A DNA stretch of 64,000 bases, taken from Arenicola marina. Taxonomy: Eukaryota; Annelida; Polychaeta; Arenicolidae. This document shows positions 53,835-64,000 of this stretch, one piece after another. A program made the translations under genes and the position numbers. Numbering within the stretch: the first letter of the stretch is position 1; the number at the start of each line of letters is the position of its first letter. The stretch covers positions 32,110,186 to 32,174,185 of the forward strand of contig OZ025258.1 of the NCBI GenBank assembly GCA_964019135.1, given 5' to 3'. The notes below the pieces were generated by a model, which worked only from the letters and a program-made list of their open reading frames with translations, ran no database searches and was not told the DNA's origin.

Positions 53835-56800
53835 ATCTCCCGAGACCATGCCCCGAGATCATGTCGCGAGATCACATCCCGAGATCATACATCATGTTCT
53901 GAGATCATATCTGATATCATATCTGAGATCATATCTGATATATATGATATCATGCCCTGATATCATAGCTGAGGTAATATTTGAGATCATGTCGAGATTA
54001 TATCTGATATCATGTCCTGAGATCATGACCTGGTAACATGTCCTGAGATAATGTTCTGAGATAATGTCCTGAGATAATGTCCTGAGATAATGTCTTGAGA
54101 TAATGTCCTGAGATCATATCTGATATCATGTCCTGAGATCATGTCCTGAGATCATATCTGATATCATGTCCTGAGATCATATCTGAGTTCATTTATTGAG
54201 ATCATGTCCTGAGATTATGTCCCGATATCATAACCCGGGATTATGTCCTGAGGTCATATCTGAGATCATATCTGAGATTATGTCACGAGATCATGTCCTG
54301 AGATCATGTCCTGAGATCATGTCCTGAGATCATGTCCTGAGATTCATATCTCAGGTAATATCTGAGATTATATCTGAGATTATATCTGAGATTATATCTG
54401 AGATTATATCTGAGATTATATCTGAGATTATACCTGAGATCATATCTGAGATCATATCTGAGATCATGTCCTGAGATTCATATCTGAGATAATATCTGAG
54501 ATTATATCTGAGATTATATCTGAGATTATATCTGAGATTATATCTGAGATCGTATCTGAGATCATATCTGAGATCATATCTGAGATCGTATCTGAGGCCA
54601 TGTCCTGAGTTCATAGCTGATATCATACCCCGAGATCATACCCCGATATCATGCTCTGATACCATATCTGAGATCGTATCTGAGATCATACCTGAGATCG
54701 TATCTGAGATCATAACTGAGATCGTATCTTAGATCATACCTGAGATCGTATCTGAGATCATACCTGAGATCATGTCCTGAGATCATATGTGAGATCATGC
54801 CATGAGATCATGTCCTGAAATCATGTTCTGAGATCTGTCCTGAGATCATGTCTCGATATCATGACATTCATATCTGATTTTTTTTATCTGAGATTATATC
54901 TGAGATTATATCTGAGATTATATCTGAGATCATATCTGATATCATATCTGAGATCATATCTGATATCATATCTGAGATCATATCTGATATCATATCTGAG
55001 ATCATATCTAGATCATACCTGAGATCATATCTGATATATCTTATATCCTGCCCTGATGTCATAGCTGAGATCATTTCCTGAGTCATATTTGAGATTATGT
55101 CGAGATTATATCTGATATCATGTCCTGAGATCATGACCTGGGAACATGTCCTGAGACTATGTCCTGAGATCATGTCTGAGATCATATCTGATATCATGTC
55201 CTGAGATCATGTCCTGAGATCATATCTGATATCATGTTTTGAGATCATATCTGAGTTCATTTATTGAGATCATGTCCCGATATCATACCCCGGGATTATG
55301 TCCTGAGATCATATCTGAGATCATATCTGAGATTATGTCATGAGATTATGTCCTCAGATGATGTCCTGAGATCATGTCCTGAGATCATGTCCTGAGATTC
55401 ATATCTCAGGTAATATCTGAGATTATATCTGAGATTATATCTGAGATTATATCTGAGATTATATCTGAGATCGTATCTGAGATCATATCTGAGATCCTAT
55501 CTGAGATCATATCTGAGATTATGTCGTGAGATCATGTCCTGAGATCATGTCCTGAGATCATGTCCTGAGATTCATATCTGAGATAATATCTGAGATTATG
55601 TCTGAGATCGTATCTGAGATCATATTTGATATCATATCTGAGATCATATCTGATATCATACCCCGAGATCATGTTTCGAGATTATACTCCGAGATCATGT
55701 TCCGGTATCATACTCCGGTAACATGCCCCGAGATCATGCCCCGAGATCATGCCCCGATATCATGCTCTGATACCATATCTGAGATCGTATCTGAGATCAT
55801 ACCTGAGATCGTATCTGAGATCATACCTGAGATCGTATCTGAGATCAGACCTGAGATCGTATCTGAGATTATACCTGAGATCGTATCTGAGATCATACCT
55901 GAGATCGTATCTGAGATCATACCTGAGATCGTATCTGAGAATATATGTGAGATCATGTCCTGAGATCATGTTTTGAAATCATGTTCTGAGATCTATCCTG
56001 AGATCATGTCTCGAGATCATGACATTCATATCTGAGATTATATCTGAGATTATATCTGAGATTATATCTGAGATCTTTACTGAGATCATATCTGAGGCCA
56101 TGTGTTGAGATCATATCTGATATGATACCCCGAGATCATGTTTCGAGATTATACTCCGATATCATGCCCCGAGATCATGTTCTGATATCATGTCCTGATA
56201 CCATACCTGAGATCGTATATGAGATCATATGTGAGATCATGTACTGAGATCATGTCTTGAAATCATGTTCTAAGATCATATCTTGAAATCATGTTCTGCG
56301 ATCTGTCCTGAGATCCTGTCCAGCGATCATACCCGAGATCATGTCCCGCGATCAAACTCCGAGATCATGTTCTGAGATCATGTCCTGAGATCACATCCTG
56401 AGATCCTGCCTCGAAATCATGTCCCGAGATCGTACTTCGAGATCATGCCCTGAGATTATGTCCTGCGATCATATCTGCGATCATATCTGTGATCATATCC
56501 TGAGATCATATCTGAGACCGTTTCCCGAGATCGTCTATGAGATGATACCTGAGATTATGTCTGAGGACCGTGTCCTGAGATCATGTATGAGATTATGTCC
56601 TGACATCATGCACTGAGATCATGTCCTGAGATCATATCTGAGATCATGTTCTCAGATCATGTCCTGAGATCATATAAGAGATCATATCTGAGATCATATA
56701 AGAGATCATATCTGAGATCATATAAGAGATCATATCTGAGATCATGTCCCGGTATCATATCTGACATCATATCTGAAATTTTGTCCGGATATCATGTCTG

Positions 56801-58125
56801 ATGTCACCTCCTGTGATCATGTCCTGAGATCATATCCTAAGATCATGTCCTGAGATCATGACCCAAGATCATATCTGATATCATATCTAAGATCATATAT
56901 GAGATTTTATATAAGGCCATGTCCTGAGATCATATCTGAGCTCATACCCCGAGATTATGTTCCGAGATCATGTCCTGAGATCATACATGAGATCATATGT
57001 GAGATCATGTCCTTAGATCATGTCCTCAGATCATGACCTCTGATCATATCTGAGATTATATCTAAAGCAACGTCCTGACTTGATACCTGAGATCTTATCT
57101 GAGATCATGTCCTGATATCGTGTCCTGAGATCATGTCTTGAAATCATATTCTGAGATTTTTCCTGAGATCATTGCTTGAAGCCATTTTCTGAGATCTGTC
57201 CTCAGATCAAGTCCTGAGATCAGATCGTGAGATCAGATCCTGAGATCAAGTCCTGAGATCAGGTCCTGAGATCAGGTTCTGAGATCAGATCCTGAGATCA
57301 GATCCTGAGATCAGGTCCTGAGATCAGGTCCTGAGATCAGATCCTGGGATCTGTCCTGCGATCAGGTCCTGAGATCAGGTTCTGAGATCAGGTCCTGAGA
57401 TCAGGTCCTGAGATCAGATCCGGAGATCTGTCCTCGGATCAGATCCGGAGATCTGTCCTCAGATCTAGTCCTGAGATCAGGTCCTGAGATCAGGTCCTGA
57501 GATCAGGTCCTGAGATGATGTCTGAGATCATACCTCGAGATCATGTTCCGAGATCATATTTCGAGACCATGCCCTGAAATCATACCTGAGATCATACCTG
57601 AGATCATATCTGAGATCATGTGTGAGATCATGTCCTGAGATCATGTTTTGAAATCATGCTATGAGATCAGGTCCTGAGATCAGATCCTGGGATCTGTCCT
57701 GAGATCAGATCCTGGGATCTGTCCTGAGATCAGGTCCTGAGATCAGTTTCTGAGATCAGGTCCTGAGATCAGGTCCTGATATCAGATCCGGAGATCTGTC
57801 CTCGGATCAGATCCGGAGATCTGTCCTCAGATCTAGTCCTGAGACCAGGTCCTGAGATCAGGTCCTGAGATCAGGTCCTGAGATGATGTCTGAGATCATA
57901 CCTCGAGATCATGTTCCGAGATCATATTCCGAGACCATGCCCTGAAATCATACCTGAGATCATACCTGAGATCATATCTGAGATCATATGTGAGATCATG
58001 TCCTGAGATCATGTTTTGAAATCATGCTATGAGATCATGTCCTGAGAACATGTCCTGAGATCATGTCCTGAGAACATGTCCTGAGATCATGGGCCGAGAT
58101 CGTGTCTTGAGATTATGTCCATATT
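53835..58125. repeat. 4.3-kb GATCAT-rich satellite array (12/13-bp units)
   Basis: Core units GAGATCATATCT (12 bp) and GAGATCATGTCCT (13 bp), with variants GAGATTATATCT and GAGATCAGGTCCT, fill the region. Higher-order repeats are visible: the run near 53,940-54,340 is echoed at 55,030-55,410, and 57,513-57,640 at 57,882-58,020. Nearly every unit carries GATC or GATT. Confidence 0.95.
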
Positions 58126-58177
58126 CCGATATCCTGCCTAATGAAATGAACAAACTGCATGATCACGCCTACTGTAT

Positions 58178-58444
58178 TTACGGGCACTGACACCAGCCTG
58201 GTTGATCATTAGTCAACCAGCCGTCATCTTTTCCCGAATGTCCCGTGCTTCTGTCCGACACGTCGCTAAGGCGTGGGCCCCGGACGAGTACGAAGAAACT
58301 CAGGCTACCACCGAACAGAAGTGCCTGCAGTAACACGTGCAGTGTGCTCGTGGCTACCTCGTGGCTGGAGATTTCGGGAATGTGTGACTTATCCTTGCAG
58401 CTTATGTATATGCCACAACACATGAACACTATAATCGGGGTCAA
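58178..58444 (-). CDS. Weak candidate exon with a membrane segment
   Basis: A minus-strand ATG at 58,444 opens 88 codons with a hydrophobic stretch (VLLQALLFGGSLSFFVLV) after a short polar region, resembling a signal anchor. No upstream or downstream exon or homology is recognised, so it may be chance. Confidence 0.2.
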   Translation of the reverse strand: MTPIIVFMCCGIYISCKDKSHIPEISSHEVATSTLHVLLQALLFGGSLSFFVLVRGPRLSDVSDRSTGHSGKDDGWLTNDQPGWCQCP

Positions 58445-59124
58445 ATGAACTAATTAGAGAGTTATTGCACCACGTTTCCGCGCCACTGATACGCATCCCG
58501 AACCGTTAGCGCCGATACTTTTACGTTTCGGTGTTTCACTCTCGCGCGGCGCACAAATGAGTTATTGCAGTCGGTATTCTTTCGACAACCGTAAAGCGAC
58601 GGCTGGCGTTCTTCACAATGTACGAAGGCAACCACAATAGAAGCAGAATTGAATACAAATAGAAGAGATGGTTTAAACGATTTTGTTTAAAAGTGTTAAC
58701 ACCTGTGTTAGGGTTTTGTCTATTTCTACTTCTTTCGCTATTTTACCTCTCATCAAACAAAAGCACAAACTGTAACAGGGCAGTTTCTTCATGACTAATT
58801 CTGTGATGGATTTGATGAAGTAGCCATTTCTAGAAAAACACCTTCTGAAAATGGTGATGTCATTTATTTTGTCATTTACATTTGTGAAAAGTGTTTTCAC
58901 ATGGAACAAGTTCCTCAACAAACAGATTTAAATTTGAAACTTCTTATTGCAACCACAACTATATAATAAATGTAAAACCATCTAAACAGTTGGCATCTTC
59001 ATTGAACAATAATTTTTCATGCAGGTTCTTACCGCTGATCAGGAGCTGGCCTGGCCAACAATATTTCGAAATGTAGCCGTGAATTACGCTTACACCTGAA
59101 TAAAAAAAAGTTGGGATGACACGG

Positions 59125-61560
59125 AGTGCAAGGTACGGCAGTTCATGGCTGACAAGATAGGCATCTCAGACGCACATGATACACGAATATGGGAAATCGA
59201 ACGGGCTCATCGCCTAGGGAACAAACAGAGGGGCCGTCCGCGTCCCGTCATCGTACGGTTTCTCAGGTGGAAGCAGCCTGGGGAACAAACAGAGCGGCCG
59301 TCCGCGTCCCATCATCGTACGGTTTCTCAGGTGGAAGCAGCCTGGGGAACAGAACAGAGCAGCCGTCCGCGTCCCATCATCGTACGGTTTCTCAGGTGGA
59401 AGCAGCCTGGAGAACAAACAGAGCAGCCGCACGCGTCCCATCATCGTACGGTTTCTCAGGTGGAAGCAGCTTGGGGAACAAACAGAGCAGCCGTCCGCGT
59501 CCAACCATCGTATGGTTTCTCAGGTGGAAGCAGCCTGGGGAACAAACAGAGCAGCCGTCCGCGTCCCATCATCGTACGGTTTCTCAGGTGAAAGCAGCTT
59601 GGGGAACAAACAGAGCAGCCGTCCGCGTCCCATCATCGTACGGTTTTTCAGGTGGAAGCAGCCTGGGGAACAAACAGAGCAGCCGTCCGCGTCCCATCAT
59701 CGTACGGTTTCTCAGGTGGAAGCAGCCTGGGGAACAAACAGAGCAGCCGCGCGCGTCCCATCATCGTACGGTTTCTCAGATGGAAGCAGCCTGGGGAACA
59801 GACAGAGCAGCCGTCCGCGTCCCACCATCGTATGGTTTCTCAGGTGGAAGCAGCCTGGGGAACAGACAGAGCGGCCGCCCGCGTCCCATCATCGTACGGT
59901 TTCTCAGGTAGAAGCAGCCTAGGAAACAAACAGAGCGGCCGTCCGCGTCCCATCATCGTACGGTTTCTCAGGTGGAAGCAGCCTGGGGAACAAACAGAGC
60001 AGCCGTCCGCGTCCCATCATCGTACGGTTTCTCAGGTGGAAGCAGCCTGGGGAACAAACAGAGCAGCCGTCCGCGTCCCATCATCGTACGGTTTCTCAGG
60101 TGGAAGCAGCTTGGGGAACAAACAGAGCGGCCGTCCGCGTCCCATCATCGTACGGTTTCTCAGGTGGAAGCAGCCTGGGGAACAAACAGAGCAGCCGTCC
60201 GCGTCCCATCATCGTACGGTTTCTCAGGTGGAAGCAGCTTGGGGAACAAACAGAGCGGCCGTCCGCGTCCCATCATCGTACGGTTTCTCAGGTGGAAGCA
60301 GCCTGGGGAACAAACAGAGCAGCCGTCCGCGTCCCATCATCGTACGGTTTCTCAGGTGGAAGCAGCCTGGGGAACAAACAGAGCGGCCGTCCGCGTCCCA
60401 TCATCGTACGGTTTCTAAGGTGGAAGCAGCCTGGGGAACAAACAGAGCGGCCGTCCGCGTCCCATCATCGTACGGTTTCTCAGGTGGAAGCAGCCTGGGG
60501 AACAAACAGAGCGGCCGTGTGCGTCCCATCATCGTACGGTTTCTCAGGTGGAAGCAGCCTGGGGAACAAACAGAGCAGCCGTCCGCGTCCCATCATCGTA
60601 CGGTTTCTAAGGTGGAAGCAGCCTGGGGAACAAACAGAGCGGCCGTCCGCGTCCCATCATCGTACGGTTTCTCAGGTGGAAGCAGCCTGGGGAACAAACA
60701 GAGCGGCCGTGTGCGTCCCATCATCGTACGGTTTCTCAGGTGGAAGCAGCCTGGGGAACAAACAGAGCAGCCGTCCGCGTCCCATCATCGTACGGTTTCT
60801 AAGGTGGAAGCAGCCTGGGGAACAAACAGAGCGGCCGTCCGCGTCCCATCATCGTACGGTTTCTCAGGTGGAAGCAGCCTGGGGAACAAACAGAGCGGCC
60901 GTCCGCGTCCCATCATCGCACGGTTTCTCAGGTGGAAGCAGCCTGGGGAACAAACAGAGCGGCCGTCCGCGTCCCATCACCGCACGGTTTCTCAGGTGGA
61001 AGCAGCCTGGGGAACAAACAAAGCGGCCGTCCGCGTCCCATCATCGCACGGTTTCTCAGGTGGAAGCAGCCTGGGGAACAGACAGAGCAGCCGCACGCGT
61101 CCCATCATCTTACGGTTTCTCAGGTGGAAGCAGCCTGGGGAACAAACAGAGCAGCCGCACGCGTCCCATCATCTTACGGTTTCTCAGGTGGAAGCAGCCT
61201 GGGGAACAAACAGAGCAGCCGTCCGCGTCCCATCATCTTACGGTTTCTCAGGTGGAAGCAGCCTGGGGAACAAACAGAGCGGCCGTCCGCGTCCCATCAT
61301 CGTACGGTTCCTCAGGTGGAAGCAGCCTGGGGAACAAACAATACAGCCGTCCGCGTCCCATCATCGTACGGTTTCTCAGGTGGAAGCAGAAGACTCAAGT
61401 TGTTCGCAGTGCTAAGGCTATCCCGAAGCAGAGCCAAGTAAAGATGTCTGAGGACTGCCGTGAACATGTCCGAAATGTGAGGGAACTGTTGTACTCTAAA
61501 GTGAAGGAAGCGAGCAACTATGAAAGGGAACCAGTCTGCAGCATGTTCGATGCGTTCAAG
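59125..61560 (+). mobile_element. LINE ORF1 fragment disrupted by an internal minisatellite
   Basis: The segment before the array encodes KVRQFMADKIGI then WEIERAHRLGNKQRGRPRP and VIVRFLRWKQ, typical of L1-type ORF1 RNA-binding proteins (ERAHR...RPRPIIVRFL). After the array the frame resumes as KTQVVRSAKAIPKQSQVKMS then EDCREHVRNVRELLYSKVKE. The two halves are contiguous parts of one domain, separated only by tandem copies of LGNKQxxRPRPIIVRFLRWKQ. No ORF2 follows; the next sequence is another array. Confidence 0.8.
59212..61390 (+). repeat. 64-bp minisatellite inside LINE ORF1, about 34 copies
   Basis: The unit is GGTGGAAGCAGCCTGGGGAA, then CAAACAGAGCGGCCGTCCGC and GTCCCATCATCGTACGGTTTCTCA. 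Because 64 is not divisible by three, each unit shifts frame, yet all three plus-strand frames stay open for long stretches. This gives an artificial 64-residue super-repeat and frames of up to 587 codons. Confidence 0.95.
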
Positions 61561-62610
61561 GACTGTGGTGTTATATGTCATTGGGATGTTCGATGTGCTC
61601 AGGAACTGTGGCGTTACATGTTATTGACATGTTCGATGTGCTCAAGGACTGTGGTGATATATGTTTTTGACATGTTCGATGTGCCCAAGAACTGTGGTGT
61701 TACATGTTATTGACATGTTCGATGTGGTCATTGACTTTGGTGTTATATGCTATTGACATGTTTGATGTGTTCAAGGGATGTGGTGTGATATGTTATTGAT
61801 GTTCGATGTTCTCAAGGACTGTGGTGTTATATGTTATTGGGATGTTAGATGTGCTCAAGCACTGTGGTGTTAATAGTTTTTTTCATATTCGATGTGCTCA
61901 AGGACTGTCGTTTTATACGTTATTGACATGTTTGATGTGCTCAAGGACTGTCGTTTTATATGCTATTGATATGTTCGATGTGCTCAAAGACTGTCGTGTT
62001 ATATGTTATTGACATGTTCGATGTGCTCAAGGACTGTCGTTTTATACGTTATTGACATGTTCGATGTGCTCAAGGACTGTCGTTTTATATGCTATTGATA
62101 TGTTCGATGTGCTCAAGGACTGTCGTTTTATATGCTATTGATATGTTCGATGTGCTCAAAGACTGTCGTGTTATATGTTATTGACATGTTCGATGTGCTC
62201 AAGGACTGTCGTTTTATACGTTATTGACATGTTCGATGTGCTCAAGGACTGTCGTTTTATATGCTATTGACATGTTCGATGTGTTCAAGGACTGTGGTGT
62301 TATATGTTATTGGGATTTTTGATGTGTTCAAGGACTGTGGTGTTATATGTTATTGACATATTCGATGTGTTCAGGGAATGTGGTGTTATATGCTATTGGG
62401 ATGTTTGTTGTGCTCAAGGGATGTGGTGTTATATGTTATTGACATGTTCGATGTGCTCAAGGACTGTCGTGTTATATGTTATTGACATATTCGATGTGTT
62501 CAAGGAATGTGGTGTTATATGCTATTGGGATGTTTGTTGTGCTCAAGGACTGTGGTGTTATATGTTATTGTGATGTCCGATGTGTTCAAGGACTGTGGTG
62601 TTATATGTTA
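61560..62610 (+). repeat. 43-bp minisatellite derived from the end of the ORF1 segment
   Basis: About 24 copies of TGTTCGATGTGCTCAAGGAC plus TGTCGTTTTATACGTTATTGACA. The first unit is continuous with the ORF1 reading frame (CSMFDAFKDCGV), so the array grew from that coding sequence. It ends abruptly at 62,610 against the GATCAT array. Confidence 0.92.
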
Positions 62611-64000
62611 TGTTCCGGTATCATACTCCGGTAACATGCCCCGAGATCATGCCCCGAGATCATGCCCCGATATCATGCTCTGATACCATATCTGAGATCG
62701 TATCTGAGATCATACCTGAGATCGTATCTGAGATCATACCTGAGATCGTATCTGAGATCAGACCTGAGATCGTATCTGAGATTATACCTGAGATCGTATC
62801 TGAGATCATACCTGAGATCGTATCTGAGATCATACCTGAGATCGTATCTGAGAATATATGTGAGATCATGTCCTGAGATCATGTCTTGAAATCATGTTCT
62901 GAGATCTATCCTGAGATCATGTCTCGAGATCATGACATTCATATCTGAGATTATATCTGAGATTATATCTGAGATTATATCTGAGATCATATCTGAGATC
63001 ATATCTGAGGCCATGTGTTGAGATCATATCTGATATGATACCCCGAGATCATGTTTCGAGATTATACTCCGATATCATGCCCCGAGATCATGTTCTGATA
63101 TCATGTCCTGATACCATACCTGAGATCGTATATGAGATCATATGTGAGATCATGTACTGAGATCATGTCTTGAAATCATGTTCTAAGATCATATCTTGAA
63201 ATCATGTTCTGCGATCTGTCCCGAGATCCTGTCCAGCGATCATACCCGAGATCATGTCCCGCAATCAAACTCCGAGATCACGTTCTGAGATCATGTCCTG
63301 AGATCACATCCTGAGATCCTGCCTCGAAATCATGTCCCGAGATCATACTTTGAGATCATGCCCTGAGATTATGTCCTGCGATCATATCTGCGATCATATC
63401 TGTGATCATATCCTGAGATCATATCTGAGACCGTTTCCCGAGATCGTCTATGAGGTGATACCTGAGATTATGTCTGAGGACCGTGTCCTGAGATCATGTA
63501 TGAGATCATGTCCTGACATCAGGTACTGAGATCATGTCCTGAGAGAATATCTGATATCATGTCTGAGACCATGTCCTGAGATCATATCTGAGATCATGTT
63601 CTCAGATCATGTCCTGAGATCATATAAGAGATCATATCTGAGATCATATAAGAGATCATATCTGAGATCATATAAGAGATCATATCTGAGATCATGTCCC
63701 GGAATCATATCTGACATCATATCTGAAATTATGTCCGGATATCATGTCTGATGTCACCTCCTGTGATCATGTCCTGAGATCATATCCTAAGATCATGTCC
63801 TGAGATCATGACCCAAGATCATATCTGATATCATATCTAAGATCATATATGAGATTATATATAAGGTCATGTCCTGAGATCATATCTGAGCTCACACCCC
63901 GAGATTATGTTCCGAGATCATGTCCTGAGATCATACCTGAGATCATATGTGAGATCATGTCCTTAGATCATGTCCTCAGATCATGACCTCTGATCATATC
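62611..64000. repeat. Second GATCAT array, near-identical to 55,698-57,050
   Basis: From TGTTCCGGTATCATACTCCG onward the sequence follows 55,698 and downstream at offset 6,913, rising to 6,950 at the window end through small indels. Only scattered substitutions separate them. It continues past the window. Confidence 0.95.

Noticed and set aside
53835..58125. CRISPR-like array in the GATCAT region
   Set aside because: Units are contiguous 12/13-mers without unique spacers, in a eukaryotic context.
59145..61713. 587- and 537-codon frames as a novel repeat protein
   Set aside because: They follow from homogenised 64-bp units inside a LINE ORF1. The ORF1 frame before and after the array explains the origin.

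Overview
The window is metazoan nuclear DNA. Genes are split into short exons with GT..AG introns, and the rest is LINE, SINE and foldback-transposon debris plus an unusual density of minisatellites. Several minisatellites run across exon-intron boundaries. That feature, together with a PRR11-like gene, makes a cephalochordate (Branchiostoma-like) genome my best guess. I cannot exclude another invertebrate.

Layout. (1) 1-1.4 kb: a decayed L1/Tx1-like LINE. (2) About 2.0-11.6 kb, minus strand: a multi-domain Ly6/uPAR (LU) gene ('gene 2') with a signal-peptide exon at 11,512-11,569 and six LU modules. (3) 11.6-21.9 kb: intergenic DNA with three foldback elements, a promoter-like patch (17.87-18.27 kb) and a 3.1-kb array of 24-bp repeats. 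(4) 21.9-27.5 kb, plus strand: a seven-exon proline-rich gene resembling PRR11. Minisatellites flank or cover its last three exons, and its terminal coding sequence has itself become a minisatellite, later split by a foldback transposon. (5) 28,839-29,038: a 200-N assembly gap. (6) 29-33.3 kb: mostly featureless, with one unrecognised minus-strand ORF at 32.3-33.0 kb. (7) 33.3-52.2 kb, minus strand: a second Ly6/uPAR gene ('gene 1'), with a signal peptide at 52,164-52,230, eight LU modules and Pro/Thr-rich linkers. I reconstruct 26 coding exons totalling 2,727 nt (908 codons plus stop), all phase-compatible. (8) 53.8-64 kb: a satellite-like block made of a GATCAT-rich 12/13-bp array, a 64-bp array grown inside a LINE ORF1, a 43-bp array derived from the end of the same ORF1, and a near-identical second copy of part of the GATCAT array running off the window.

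How the genes relate. The two Ly6/uPAR genes are paralogues. Each LU domain is built from a repeated exon module: a 21-nt linker microexon, then exon A (115-127 nt, six Cys), then exon B (149-155 nt, five Cys ending in CN). All introns in the series have the same phases: 1 after the signal peptide, after B and after the linker, 2 between A and B. The order of A-exon lengths (121, 121, 121, 118, 127, 115) is the same in both genes, and gene 1 carries two further 115-nt modules. The products are predicted to be secreted, disulfide-rich, multi-LU proteins. The PRR11-like gene lies between them on the opposite strand and is probably unrelated in function.

The most striking signal is that many independent minisatellites in this window were nucleated at exon edges, usually the 3' end of an exon plus its 5' splice site, so that one authentic donor is followed by a ladder of decoy donors.
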